From Paragonimus skrjabini miyazakii (taxonomy: Eukaryota > Platyhelminthes > Trematoda > Plagiorchiida > Troglotrematidae), in NCBI GenBank assembly GCA_014338405.1, contig JTDE01000097.1:309270-373269 (forward strand): 64,000 nucleotides of DNA. Direction: 5' to 3'. The notes beneath the pieces were generated by a model. That model had not been told where the DNA came from. It did no database searches and saw nothing but the letters and a program-made list of their open reading frames with translations. Below, one piece after another: positions 12,501-25,400 of the stretch (positions are counted from its first letter, which is position 1; the number at the start of each line of letters is the position of its first letter). Position numbers and translations under genes: made by a program.

Positions 12501-15500
12501 ATGAATTACTGATTTCAGAGGTGATATCAAATCTACTCGTGATAGACATGAGCGGTGCAAACATTGTCCTCCTCTATGATGAGGTCTGAAGAAAACACGG
12601 GATTACGAAGTTCGATATGAAGATGAGGTAGCCAGTGGTATACAAAGCAGAATCATAAGTAGACTACGGAAACGTGATCCGAAAGAAATTAATCATGACT
12701 GTTCGTTGTAGACAAACCGATCCTAACGACTTTCGTTAGTTGTATTCACTTTACCAACCCGGTGATCAGAACTAAATCAGAGTGAAACAATGGCAATGAA
12801 TTTCTAAACATGGACATCAAGGTTTCAGTCGGTGAGCTAATAGCTCCAAAACTGTGAAATTGTAGACACGTATGACAAAAAGTGGACATAGACAAGAAAT
12901 AAGTAAGCACGGGTAATGAATAACGAAAAACGATATGTTTTTAGGCAAGCGTGTTATACGTTTTTTATGCACAGTAATAAGTTCACATATTATTTCACTT
13001 AGAGCGGTCTCTCGCTGTATCCGAGGGTCAGTTCTACAGGTTTTGCGAGTCTAAGATCATTAAATTTATGGCATCCGGGTGCTGTTGAACGAAATAAATA
13101 TAACTACCGAGTATTCCAGTCGGTCTTAAACGTCTATGCAGAGCCCAAAGAGATCCGACTGAATGAGATGCGGGGGAGAGAAATTACGTGGCCAGAACCC
13201 GTTTTCAGTACTTTTTGGAACGTTTTCGCGTTTGTTAAAAGGGAGAAGGATCCCTACTCGTGTTCCTGTCTCTATGTTCGTGGGGAAATGGATTGCATTG
13301 AGCAGTTCATGCATGTAAAGAAATGTGAGCAAGGAAGAGATGAGAAAAAGCAACTAGCGTCCAGTCAGAATAGCATCGAATATTGGGACACACTGAACTA
13401 ACAACCTGATATATACTCATGTTATTCTGTCAATCGAGAGTAACTCGATTGATTTCGCGTGTACAGTAATAGTCTTACATACTCGTAGTTGCAAATTTGG
13501 CCAAGAATGAAAAACTAGCGGGCGTGGTTTATCAATAACGATCACAGATGATGAACAGAGCGTCATGAATACATTAGTGTGGGTGACAAACAATAGGGAA
13601 GCTCTTAAAACGACACACTTATTACTGAAACTCGTATATTAACATCAAATATGATAAAGAATTAAAGAAGCTATAGATCTTGGACATATCCTACTATTTC
13701 GATGGAGAACCAAGAAATCTTTTACAAAATAATATTCCTATCTACTTTGTAATTAAATGCAACTACCTTAGAAACTCCGTTAATAAACACCCTCATTGTG
13801 CCAAGGTGACATCAACCACACTGTCCGATACGTTAAACGAAAGTGATAAAATCAGCAAACGAATAGATCTCGAATGTAGTCCTACTTACACTATGAGACA
13901 TAGTATCATTGACGAACGTGTCCAGATGGATACACATCTACGATGAACCACGCGAAAACAGTTGAGAAGATAGCCCTGCAAACTAAATGATAGCTTAAAT
14001 CGTGCGCTTGGATTGGTGATACTTTCTTTAAACGTACACAAGTTTGTTCACAACCACTCCTCCTGTCAATTAGCTGAAAGACTTTTGAGCATTTCGTGAC
14101 TCGGTTCGAACCGTTGTTGTCCAAAGTAGAGTAACAAACATGGTGTAAAGGTTTACTTTGAAAACATTCAACAAAACAGATCGAACATCGCAGACAAAAA
14201 AGGTCATCATTCGAAATGCTCTCGTTTCACAAGCCCAACGCTTAAATGGACTGTGGATGTCCAGATTGATTAGAACCGTTTGGACCGTCGGAGGAGCATC
14301 TAAACAAACTAGCATAAGAGACATCAATACATCAGTACTGCGGAGCAGAATTAGTTTAAAAAAACTGAGCAACAATGAGTTCGCCGCTGGGTTCATTACT
14401 TGCTGACATGTCCACGGAAACGGAAAGACAATCGTACGTTTTCAGTTCGAAGAAGACGTAAAACAGTGTTATTCCATATTCCATTTATTCGTCATCTTGT
14501 TCCTGTGAAGTAGTGGTCGCACAACGAAGCGTTTGTCAGAGAGAGTAACCTAGTACCATTCCATTCAGTGGACGTCAGAACAGTAACGCAAGATCTCTAG
14601 TGTAATTTCCGCTCATCTGGCTGCAGAGTCAAGTTGGAGTTTCACGTTGCTCCGCTAGGACGAGTTCCGATAACGTGGAACACTTGGCCTATTCGGCGAG
14701 TGGTGTAAACAAATAAGCACACTGCCACCCCATAGACTCAGTCGGATAGATCCTCATATGAGGTACCACAGTGTACGATTGGTGTGAATGATGGCCGCAA
14801 GTAACACTTCATTATTATCGGCGCAGTTGGCCGCAGCAGTTTGAGAATGTAGCCGTCGTCTCGCCCCCTCATTCGGCCTATCACGTATCAAGCCACTTAG
14901 TCCAAGTGATGCTCACTACCCCCGCCCCATTGCGCCCACACATTCAATGACCCGAATAATCTTTTCTACATCCGAATGCACTTGTGCACGTGACCATTAC
15001 CTGTTCGATTGGGATACTTCAATCGGATGTGATTCGGTGCGATCGAGGCACAGACGCAGTTGAACCCGGATTTTAAAAAACACCGGACAGAAATGTACAA
15101 GACAGGACACCGACCAACGCCACAGCATTAAGCTTGTACGCCAATCCCAACGATGAAAATCCAAAACGTAGATCTAAAACAGATTTATTGACTACCTTTG
15201 AGGTATCGTTATTTGGTAATGGGCATTCAAGCTATCACGGGTGAGTTCCACTACAGGAACACGGTTCAGACAAACAAAACGAGCTAACCCTATGTGCAGT
15301 CGTCTAAACGTGTTTGACATATGGGTTAGAAGCTCTGGTTTTTACGTCTACCTTTTCGCCGAATCGGGTTGGAGAAAATGATGCAAGCGGTATATGATGA
15401 AAACAGTTGCCTGCCTAGGAACAATAGAATACCTTCAGTACACAACAGCTTCGCTGTGATGAAGAGACCGAGAATGAGGGTAATTCAGCTGTAAGCATTC

Positions 15501-17400
15501 ACCTTTCTAATGAGACGCAATCAAAGTGGCCTAAACCAAGGCTGGTCAGGAAAATCGGAGGTCCCCAAGGTACTGATGATTGCACGGGCCTATGTTTACA
15601 CATAGCCAACGGGATGCGGCTGAGAATAGAAAAATCGCCAAAATCATGCAACGTCAGGAGATGCTCATCGAGCCACGGTCAAGTGGTAGACAGTGCAGTA
15701 AATAAGTATGAAGTCGCTGTAATTTTTGGCTACCCAAGAAGCTCATTGTTTGGAAGAATAAACCGAAATACAGGACAAAAAGTGTGATATAACAGATAAG
15801 GAGAAACATTGAAAAATATGCAGAATAAAGGTGAGGTCACTTCAAACCAATAGTTAGTTATAATTCCCAGAACTTGACACGCGTTTTTCACATCCTGTCT
15901 ATCTCATTTGCTTTTCACAAGAGACTTGAGAACGCCAATGTCAATTTTCTTTCATTCTTCAACAGCAATCCCAAGCTCAACTTTGTTTGAAAAGCTCTGT
16001 CAATTGGCACGCTCACAGGTTGTATACGAGGTTCATACCAGGAGAGTTTTAGAAAGTCAAACAAAACGAATGAAATTTTGGTATAGAAACTACGAAAAGA
16101 TAAACAACAACTGTCGAGGATGCCAAAGTCGAGGTTTGCTGTCTGCTTGCGTTCGTCATCATAAATTTATTTGCTCTGTTCAAACCATCGTAGACATCGG
16201 TGTGTCGGAATACCTCTCTTCCTTCTGTATATCACTGGCAAGCTCAATCACCAGAACCTTCAAAATTAAAGTTGCTCCAATGCTGATGGCAATACCGCCT
16301 CAACGATTTCTAAGTTTCGTCATACACATTGTGAGAGATATTGCATGCGCAATCCAGTCAGTATGAATACTTTCATCAATGTTTGATGTTTTATATGCGG
16401 GAAAACATTTATTAATTACCGTACTCTCCTTTCGGAGATTTGAAGTTTTTCAATCCTCTTGAGGTACGAAGAATTTTAGTATTTGAAACAGCTCTAACAA
16501 ATATTCAACGATCTTGCGTCTTAAGACTTTAGCTAGACAGCATGATGAGGGATGCATAAAACATGTTCCATCTATCCAACTCATGGTTTGCCTGTCACGG
16601 TATGCCCCACTTGGAATGGTTAACACGGCCCGGAGATGAGTACCATTGAATCGGGTGAACTGTCCCACGCTTACCACGGCCGCTATGTGAAATAGTTCAA
16701 TCATTCCTATGCACCTAATCCAACCAAATATGCAACCCAATTGCAGTGACGGGGATAGATAAATGAGCGTTATTGATACATTTAATCCGAAGAGCCCTGT
16801 CTTCAATCGAGGTCACATAAGCAGTTCAACTCCCAACCGGAACAGACAGCAGGGGAAACGCAACATAAGTATTTGGGACCAAAGCGATTTAAACAGGCGG
16901 TGGATTCAACGAACAAACTGGAAGCACTAGGAAGCCCGTGGACGGAGATATTGTGCAGAACGCATGCATGACATGTTTACCTCAGATCATTATACATGAA
17001 CTAAACGAACAAGTCGTTGGTTCGGATGTGTTGTCCCATTTCCCATTCTGACAGTTTCCCACGAAGTTGATAAGAATGATCAGAGGCTAACAGAAAACAC
17101 TGCACTGCTCCCATCAATCACCTCGCAAGCGTGCTGAACAGTGATTCACCGACTTCAGCAGATGATTAACGATTCAATCAGTTTGACTGACAAGCGGCTG
17201 AATGAATAGGAAGGTTTAAGAAATGGATAGGAAAATGGACAGAGATGCACTTCTCGAGGGAAAGTCTATGCACGCTCAGATAACTGCGTGCGCATACAAC
17301 CTGTTCACGACCGCACCTCAACGATATACACGAGAATGGACAATGATTAGTCGATCGATGGCTCCATGCATTTTTGGAAGATTGTCTAACGTAAGCAAAA
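9501..17400. other. Long stretch with no supported gene
   Basis: Only scattered frames of 60-152 codons occur here. The longest (15908-16366, plus) has no recognisable domain, and the pair at 13906-14406 overlap on opposite strands, which suggests chance. I found no clear copy of the window's repeat families. It is likely intergenic DNA downstream of the CaMKII gene, possibly with old unrecognised repeats. Confidence 0.35.
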
Positions 17401-17464
17401 CTAGCAGGATGCACTCCGAGTTCGATGAATGACAAAAGACAATATCGAGGAAAAGCGAACACTA

Positions 17465-17470
17465 TTTATT
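17465..17470 (-). promoter_or_regulatory. Candidate poly(A) signal AATAAA, distal
   Basis: A minus-strand AATAAA lies about 1.8 kb downstream of the CaMKII stop codon. It is one of two canonical hexamers I noticed in the pyrimidine-rich sense strand before it fades out. The hexamer alone is weak evidence. Confidence 0.25.
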
Positions 17471-17724
17471 ATCAACATAATCGGTCGTGATCACGCGGTT
17501 AGATCACAGAAAACCGGAGGTCTTGTAAGCAAACATGGACAGAAGAGAACAAACGAGCAGACAGGTGGAAAGAAACACGCAGTACACATACAGCATAGAA
17601 GGAAGGACAATGGTTAAGTATCGCAGTGGTCAGCAGAAACACAGAGGAAGAACGCATTAGGAGTCCGGTTACCTCCGAGAGCATTCGAGCCACAATAACC
17701 GAAGAACTAATGCATAGCACGAGC

Positions 17725-17730
17725 TTTATT
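17725..17730 (-). promoter_or_regulatory. Candidate poly(A) signal AATAAA, proximal
   Basis: A minus-strand AATAAA lies about 1.6 kb downstream of the CaMKII stop codon at 19302-19300. If used, the 3' UTR would include the TG repeat and the gap at 18641-18740. Confidence 0.3.
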
Positions 17731-18640
17731 TGACAGAAAAATTCGCTCCAAACACGGGAGTCAATGACGTAGTGAGGGCGGTATGAAGTACGAGAAAGGA
17801 ACAGATCGAGGCATAAAAAGGTACCCAATCCAAAAGCAACTTACAACACGTGCGCATCAGACCATAAGACAACAAAGCAGTTCAGACAACCTTCAATCAA
17901 GATCCGGGTGAACTGCGCAGTGTATACAAGGTTAATTGATATCACGGTCCGGCCGAGAGGAAATACATTTTGGACAATTTCAAGACGAACGAATGAAAGA
18001 AAAGCGAGATGAACACACTGAGAAAAAATGGAAACGTCCATTGCCATGTATGTACGCATATACATAGGAATGGAAATGAACTGCGTCGCATGCGCGTTCT
18101 AGTAGGTGATTGTCGCACGGACACATGAATGCAGCTTCAGCAGCAAAAACAAAAACAAAAACGCATGAATCCGTAGGCAAGACTGAGAGGAAGATGAAGA
18201 AAAGCACCTTAAAAGTCGAACGAAATAAAGGGTTGACAAAAAAGAGGCATAGTAACAGATGCTGAAAGACACTAAATTATTAACGGTATCTCTGGATGTA
18301 TTTTTTAGTACAGTATGTCGTGGACGGAAATCCGAGTGGTATGCGAAATACTGGGGGGACTGGACTAGGGTTTGCAGACAGCCCCTCTGAGAACCGTAAA
18401 CCCCGAGGAATTTGAGAATGTTAACAGTATAGAAGATGTGTGCAAATGAGGAAAAGTACAGGTGAATACGTGGAGGAGAGGGAAGGTGCCAATAATCACA
18501 AAAAAAAGTTCGCACGCGCACGGAGTATGCGAAACTGCAAAATCCTAAGCTACAAATCAACGTGGCTCAGAATTTAATCCATCCTCCTGGAAAAACAAAT
18601 GTCCTTGGGGTGCGTGTAAGAGTCGGAACAAATGAAGCTC

Positions 18641-18740
18641 NNNNNNNNNNNNNNNNNNNNNNNNNNNNNNNNNNNNNNNNNNNNNNNNNNNNNNNNNNNN
18701 NNNNNNNNNNNNNNNNNNNNNNNNNNNNNNNNNNNNNNNN
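18641..18740. other. Assembly gap, 100 N
   Basis: There is a run of exactly 100 N. The left flank ends aacaaatgaagctc and the right flank begins aacagatgaagctc. The two contig ends are therefore near-identical over 14 bases, and the true gap may be very small or an unmerged overlap. Confidence 0.95.
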
Positions 18741-18970
18741 AACAGATGAAGCTCATACAAAACAAACATTCAATTAGAAGATCGGTAACTAAATAAGCAA
18801 GTGAGAGACAATGGTCAATGTCAACTCGGATAATGGGGTTAGAAAATAGAAAGCAAAGCAGCAGATATGATATCAAGGGCAAAAGGAAGTGGTTAAATGG
18901 CGTGCAACAATAATAGCAACACAAGATTAGTCACTGACAGAGGAATGATCTGGAGAGAAAATTCGGCTGT

Positions 18971-18992
18971 CACACACACACACACACACACA
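18971..18992. repeat. (CA)11 microsatellite
   Basis: An uninterrupted CA dinucleotide repeat lies within the probable 3' UTR. On the sense strand it reads as TG. Confidence 0.9.
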
Positions 18993-19299
18993 GGAAGAAG
19001 GGGGCAGGAGGAAAGTGATAAATAAAATGACATCACGAACAAGTCGAGCCCGATTGGCGCATGCGACCGGCGGCGACTCGAAAGATAGAGAGAAAGGAAA
19101 CGTGACCTCACGACAGTTTACATACAGAGCGAAGTTAGAACAGCAGGGAGCGAAAGAACATGAGTGCAGCGCGCGCACGTGTGAAATAAGAAACGGCAGA
19201 CGTATCATTTCATCCTAGAGCGCGAGATCAGATCAGCTAGCACCAGGCGGAGAGCCATTTATGTGGCAGAGGTTCACGTATGTATGACAATGAGTGCGT

Positions 19300-19477
19300 T
19301 TAAATTGGATAGTTGAAACTGGCAGACATGTTTTGGGCGGACGGATGATAGCCGATAGTCCCGCCGCCGGCGGTTGGCATGCAGGAGCGATGCACGTGAA
19401 TGTTTTGCCAGTTTCGACCGTCACGGCGAACCCAGACGCGTGTTTCTTCTGTTTGTTGAGTGTGCGGTACTCCGGAT
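19300..19477 (-). CDS. CAMK2: CaMKII last coding exon: hub end and C-terminus
   Basis: This 178-base exon encodes SGVPHTQQTEETRVWVRRDG, then RNWQNIHVHRS, then a tail of 27 residues ending SASFNYPI before TAA at 19302-19300. The EETRVW and RRDG motifs are the canonical end of the hub. One extra residue sits between RDG and WQN. The tail has no match I recognise in other CaMKIIs. The acceptor is catttaaag. It has few pyrimidines, but its phase is exact. Confidence 0.92.
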
Positions 19478-22400
19478 CTTTAAATGGAACCCGAACGATG
19501 AACGCATTCGAACGTTAGTGGTCAAATTTATTTTCAAACTGAACGTACCAGGCTCTGGCCCTTGTTACCAATGTTTCACAAGTGAGCAACCCAACTATAC
19601 ACAGTAAATAATCCAACTCTAACTTTGTAAAACGGTCAAAAGGTACTTCCGATAAGAGACATCGCACAAAACCTGAGCCATTTTTAAGGTTGCTAATTAA
19701 AAGAGAAACCGACCAATGTTCCGCACAAACCTGCCGATTGACATATACAGATAAGTGAAAACCCGCCCCAGTATCCAAACTACTGGACGGGCTGGCGACG
19801 ATTAGTTTATGTTGAATGGACAGTTTACCAAACACAAAAATTGAAGGAAACACAATTCTTGGAGAAGAAACACATATTTGGTGGGCCAACCAGACGCACA
19901 AAACAAACAGTGCTGAATACAATCAGTAGAATTATCGGACGTGAAAAAACTGTGGGCACTGCTGGGAACGATAAGGATTGAGGGGACTCACTTGTCTAAG
20001 AACTGGGTGAGTCGGATGTAGGCGATGCAGGCCGAATCATCACTGAGAAGATGTACAGTAGGATTCAGAATACTTGTGTGTATTGACCGGACCACCGACT
20101 TGGGGATAACTAGTAGAACATAAGCAGAGCAGGAAGTAGGAACGGACAAAACAACTACAGTAACTAATCCGGATTCATTTTGAGTGGCGAAGACAAAATA
20201 AGACGAGAGAGGAAGACAGGACACAGAAAATTCACTACATGAATACACCCAAGGATTGAGAACAATGAAGAAGAAATGCGAGTTGATGGACAGTAAGTAT
20301 ATGTGTGTATGTCAAAAATTAAAACTGAACGAAATAACGATGACAATGGATTAGCAAAATAAGAACTTTGTGTAGCAGTTAAGAAGGTGCGTAAGAAGAA
20401 ACGAAGGTGGATGAAATAAAACAGATTTTCATACCACTGATTTTGTCGACCTGAATAACCTTCTTAAACCTTAAGAGGTTCGCACACAAAACGATCAGGA
20501 GGGTGATGTTACTAAACGGTTGCAAGAGGTAACCTCAAGCATGGCGGAAGATGTGAATCGTTCTCGTTGAATCACATGCCTCTTAGTGGTACCAACAGAG
20601 GAACAACGAGAGTTAGAGATTCGAGACTGTGTAACGAACGTCAGGCGGATTTGATCCCCCAGTCTTTGAGATGATATATACGTAAATAACATTTAATCGT
20701 TGCGAAATAAAGACTTAACATAGACAGATGAAGAGAGTTATCACTGATCATCGTAAATCGCTTAACGAATCATAAACCCTGTGATCAGAGGCGAAGGGAA
20801 AGCGGATGGCCAATCAGGGGCAATGACGCGAATGTTGCAAGTCAGCTGAGAACAGTAAGTGAAATTATGCAGAGGACGATGCCATCCTGCCTCCGTCCGA
20901 GTTTTTATTTAGAAGATCTTTGCGCTAAGACACAGATATAAGTCCCATTCCTCTGTTTCGTTCAATTCGAAGCCATGTTTAACATCTATTTGATCGTGGT
21001 ACAGTATTTACGAACCCAATTCAACTACCGGGGTTGTTGTTAAAGATTACGAAAAAGCAGCTACCAACTGAGAACTTTGAAGTACTCAGTCCCAGAAACC
21101 TAAAATTTAGCTTCTATTTACCGCAACAAGAACGCTTCCGATAACGTTTAGGTCCACAAACTGCAGTTAGCTGACAAGTATAAAACGACAGGCTTCATTG
21201 GACTCACTGACTCCAAGATATGCAGATGAAAAGCTCAACTAAAAGACCAGATACTAAGAGTAGAATATAACCTATTAACGCAAAAATGATAGACTCGAAA
21301 AACGATTTGCGATGAACGTACTCTGTTCAAAATAGAACTTGTGAAAGTCGGCACCTTCAAGAAGATTTCCGCATGCTTCCGGACCGAAATAGGTGAACTG
21401 AGGGTCCAGATATTTCCTGGAAAATAAAAATATTTTAAAAAATCACACAGCGCTTGGAGAATTTAATTTACAAATGAGGGTTACGCCCAAGAACCAATGG
21501 CATAGCCTGGTGACGTAGTTCGACGGCTCGCCTTTAAATTGTCTGAATAGTGATGAAAACTACGTACAGTCAACAATCCAAAATGTTCTCTGACATTAAC
21601 GGTTCACAGTAGTGCTCACCAATGGTCGATACGTGGTTTAGTAAATGAAAGCAATCACCAATAAATTAGGGAGGGCATGTTGTTTGTCTATTCGATTGGA
21701 AGCGTTGTGATCTATCTAAGCCGTACATAATACGCGGAACGGCAGCCAATCGGACTTAGTGGTGAGAATATTGCCATTACCTGACACAGCGGTTTGTGAA
21801 ATAAGAACACTTAATGAATCAGAGCAATAAAAGGTATGAGAAAGGTGTCTTTCAGATGTCGTTCTACGCGCAGTTGAAAGATCATTATTTCCACGTCATG
21901 TGATGGCACCTTGAAGATGAATGAGTTTAGACATTGGAACTTCGAGAGCTAAGTCATTTTCATGCCAATTCTGGTATCTCTAAACAAAAAGGCTTGCTTC
22001 ATCACCTGATTGTACGACAGTTGAACGCCAGCATGAACCATTGATTTAACGCAGCTGATGATGATGGTGCCAGCATATACCTTATAGTGTGGAAACAAAG
22101 AACGTAATCGACCTAGCTACATCACAGTTAGAAGGGCTACTGAACGCAAGAAGGTCGAACAAACAATTAGCAAAGCCGCAGTGGACCAATGGACTGAAAT
22201 CATTATAACGAACGAAGATATGTCCAAACACAGTGCATCCAACATAACGGTGGTGCGCGACGAAACAATATTCTCGGCCTGCACCCCATTCAGTCAATTT
22301 TGCGAGAGAGAGAGAGAGAGAGAAGATCCATCGATTTTGTTAAAGGATATTCTGCGAAGATTTTCCATAAGCTTAACACATGAACCATGTTAACAGCATT

Positions 22401-25400
22401 GAATAAACAAATTACATGAGATCAGTGGACATGAAAATTAAGTAATCTCGTAAAGTACAGATGCATTAATTAGTCAGAAAAACGTGTTCGATCGACCGTG
22501 ATGTGATTAGAGCAAGACTGAATGAACGTAATTCAGAACGAATTCAACCACATAGCGCCTCAAATCATGCACGCACACACACAGCAATGCTAATGTGACT
22601 GAATGAATGCGTCCAAGAAAATTAATACGGAGAGAGAGGAGCGTAAAAGACACATGACTACACTTGATCGAGCGCAGGCGAGACAAACGTACGAAAAATA
22701 GTGCACAGAACTTTCTGGGCGGAACGTTGTATGAGAGCAAAGAATCGCAAAGATAATGAAAGGTACCCAAGAATGTTTACGATAAGTAAATCCCTCAACA
22801 AGAATTGCGAGTGATTTGGATAAATATGAAGAATTTAAAAACAATGAGATTAATGATGAGTAGTAGGGGAGTTTGGTTCTCATAAAGATTGAACAACACC
22901 CATAATTGATCGCAGCTGTCACATTCCCACAGACTTTCCAGTCGGTCCCTTTCGAAAAGAAAAAGCACTAGACTCGAGTTTCGCTCTCATTAGAGCTCGT
23001 CAGTAGTGTATATCCTTGTCACAGCCAGGACTAGAACTCCGGCCACGCTTTCATGAGGCAACCGTGTTGACCAGTGCGCCACTGATCTCACATTAGGCAC
23101 GACCAAATTATCATATGTGAACACTCAACTACTTTCGCTTGTGAATAATGATCAGGTTGCCAGATCGTCTCGAAATGGAGACACAGTTACTGTCCAGTTA
23201 ACTCCAATCGATGACCCCGCGATTAGGACTTCCCAGACAGGTCGAGATCTCCGATCTCATTAAACCTGCTAGGCGATATTTTAGATTACTAATGAGTAGT
23301 CGGGGATTTGGTTAATTTCAAGTTGAACATCACCCACAATTGATCGCAGCTGTTGCATTCCCATAGACTTTCCAGTCGGCCCCTTTCGAAAACAAGCACT
23401 AGACTCGAGTTTCGTTCTCATTACCTCTGACGTGTTTTTAGCGTCTTGTCAGTCGGAACCTACGCTATCCAACTGACCTTAAATACACACACACACAGGT
23501 ATCCCTGAGGAGTAACATAAATAGCCCCATATACAAAAACTGGTGGAAAGATACAAGAGATAAATTAAAAATGTCTGAAACAATCTATCAATTACGAACA
23601 CGATTTGTCGGAAATGATTGCGGCAGTTTAAAGATATCAATCAATTGACAAAGTATACATGAACTCACATGTAACAATCAAAGTCACCAGCTGCAGCAGC
23701 GGCCAGTAGCTGCTCAGTAGCTCGGATAACATCTTGCTTTTTACCTGGTGACACCGGGCGAATGTGGAGTACAAGATAGAGCAAAGGGAAAGATGGAAGA
23801 TCAGCAAAACCAATGACAGCAACACTGAGAGCCAAACACAAGAGAATAGCACCAGTTGATTATGCAAACCAAGCCTACAGCATAGACTGGCAATGTGTAT
23901 ACAAGCGAAAGTGTTAATCGGACAAAAACAGCGTCAATAATAGTATATGGTAGATAGTGCGCGATTGCCCAGACCGGACGAGAGAATTGTAAAAAACAAA
24001 GTCCAATCTTCCAACTACTACAACTGAAAGCGAACCGAAAATCAAGTCACCAATTGAAAATACGACTAATAGCGTACTACCAACATGATCAAATGATAAG
24101 CGTGCATGAAGACAAGTTAGAGTCCAACCTAGTCCAACAACCACCCGGCACGGCATGTAAAGGCTATAGAAGCAGGTAATCATTTTGGAGTTTGTCATGG
24201 AAGTAGGTGAACAACCCTCATTGTAGAGCGCCAGAAAAAAGGCCAAAAATAGGCAAATAACTCAATTGATAGTGAACAACGTGATTAACTAACAGTTGGT
24301 TCCCGATGAACACAATTATCACGGCTACTAGTAAGTGCAGCATTCACGAGCCGCGACTGACTAATAGACAATGGAAAATGTAGTGAACAGGTCAGAACGG
24401 GTGAGCAAGGCAATCAGAAACAATTATCCTCCGCCGAAATTCGTGGTAGTCGATGCGATAAGATCACGAACGAAATAAATGAATGAATCCAACATGTGAA
24501 AGCAGAATGCACCCGTAGTATAAAAAAAGCAAGGAAATAAACAGCAGACACAATTTTATACAGGATCGCGCGAAGATAAAGCACACGGAACTGGCGAAAG
24601 GCTTCACGTCGAAATCGAAAGACTACATCGCATACTGACTCGTGTTTCCTCTGGAACTTGGATGCAACTTCGAGCAAATCCGTGAGGCGTGTAGGACAGG
24701 AACCACAAACTATTGCTTACTTTTAAAGCGAGAATCACTGTCAGGCTTGGAAGCCGCGTGCACAAACGAGTCCACTGTACGCGTGAAGAGAATGTAGCAT
24801 TGAGAACAACATGGCATGCAACAGCAACCGTAGGGATAGGCAAACAGGCTAACAAGACCAAATAACAGAAAGCAGGGCAAGTAATCGCAGCCAGTCTTTC
24901 ATCGATTAAACAGAAACGGGATGAGAGTGAGGCACATAATGAAAAAGTTAGATGACAAGAACATTTGAGATAGAAAATATTCACGTCATTAAAAACATTC
25001 AAGTGGTCCGGTCTAACCGGTGATTTTACATCGATTCGCCAAGGCTGTACATCCTATGTAAGTGAAAGTTACTCATCACATAGATCTTACGACAATCGAA
25101 AGTCAGAAGAAAGACTAAAATTCTGTGAGTGATTCGCGTGGAAAGAGGCATCTAAGAAGTTCACATATTCAAAGCATTTTGTCCCTCGATCAATAATCGA
25201 CCAAATGAATAAAGCACATCATTATCGTCAATTAGCACAACATACAATGCACCAAATCTTATTAGATGATATAGTTTCACTTAAAATGCTTTGTTTGTCG
25301 TTTTAGTCAGTGTTCAACCTCCAACCGGTGTGGCTAATCTCAACGCAGATAATGATACCTTGAAAATGATAGGACAGTTTATTTACCCGGATAGTTGTAT

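Larger units (their letters stand above)
17731..19299 (-). other. Probable CaMKII 3' UTR and downstream sequence
   Basis: This region follows the stop codon directly on the sense (minus) strand. It is strongly pyrimidine-rich on that strand, so open frames rich in Phe, Leu, Ser and Cys appear (for example 18560-18099) without any domain. I interpret them as compositional artefacts. The extent of the UTR is inferred, because no cDNA evidence is available. Confidence 0.4.

Noticed and set aside
15908..16366. 152-codon plus-strand open frame
   Set aside because: No recognisable domain, no splice context, no homology I can see; probably chance.
18099..18560. 153-codon minus-strand open frame
   Set aside because: Its composition follows the pyrimidine-rich strand of the probable 3' UTR, and there is no domain.
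24600..24660. Minus-strand PEETRV string resembling the CaMKII C-terminal EETRVW motif
   Set aside because: It lies upstream of hub exons it would have to follow, lacks Trp and the RRDG context, and the true EETRVW exon was found at 19477-19300.
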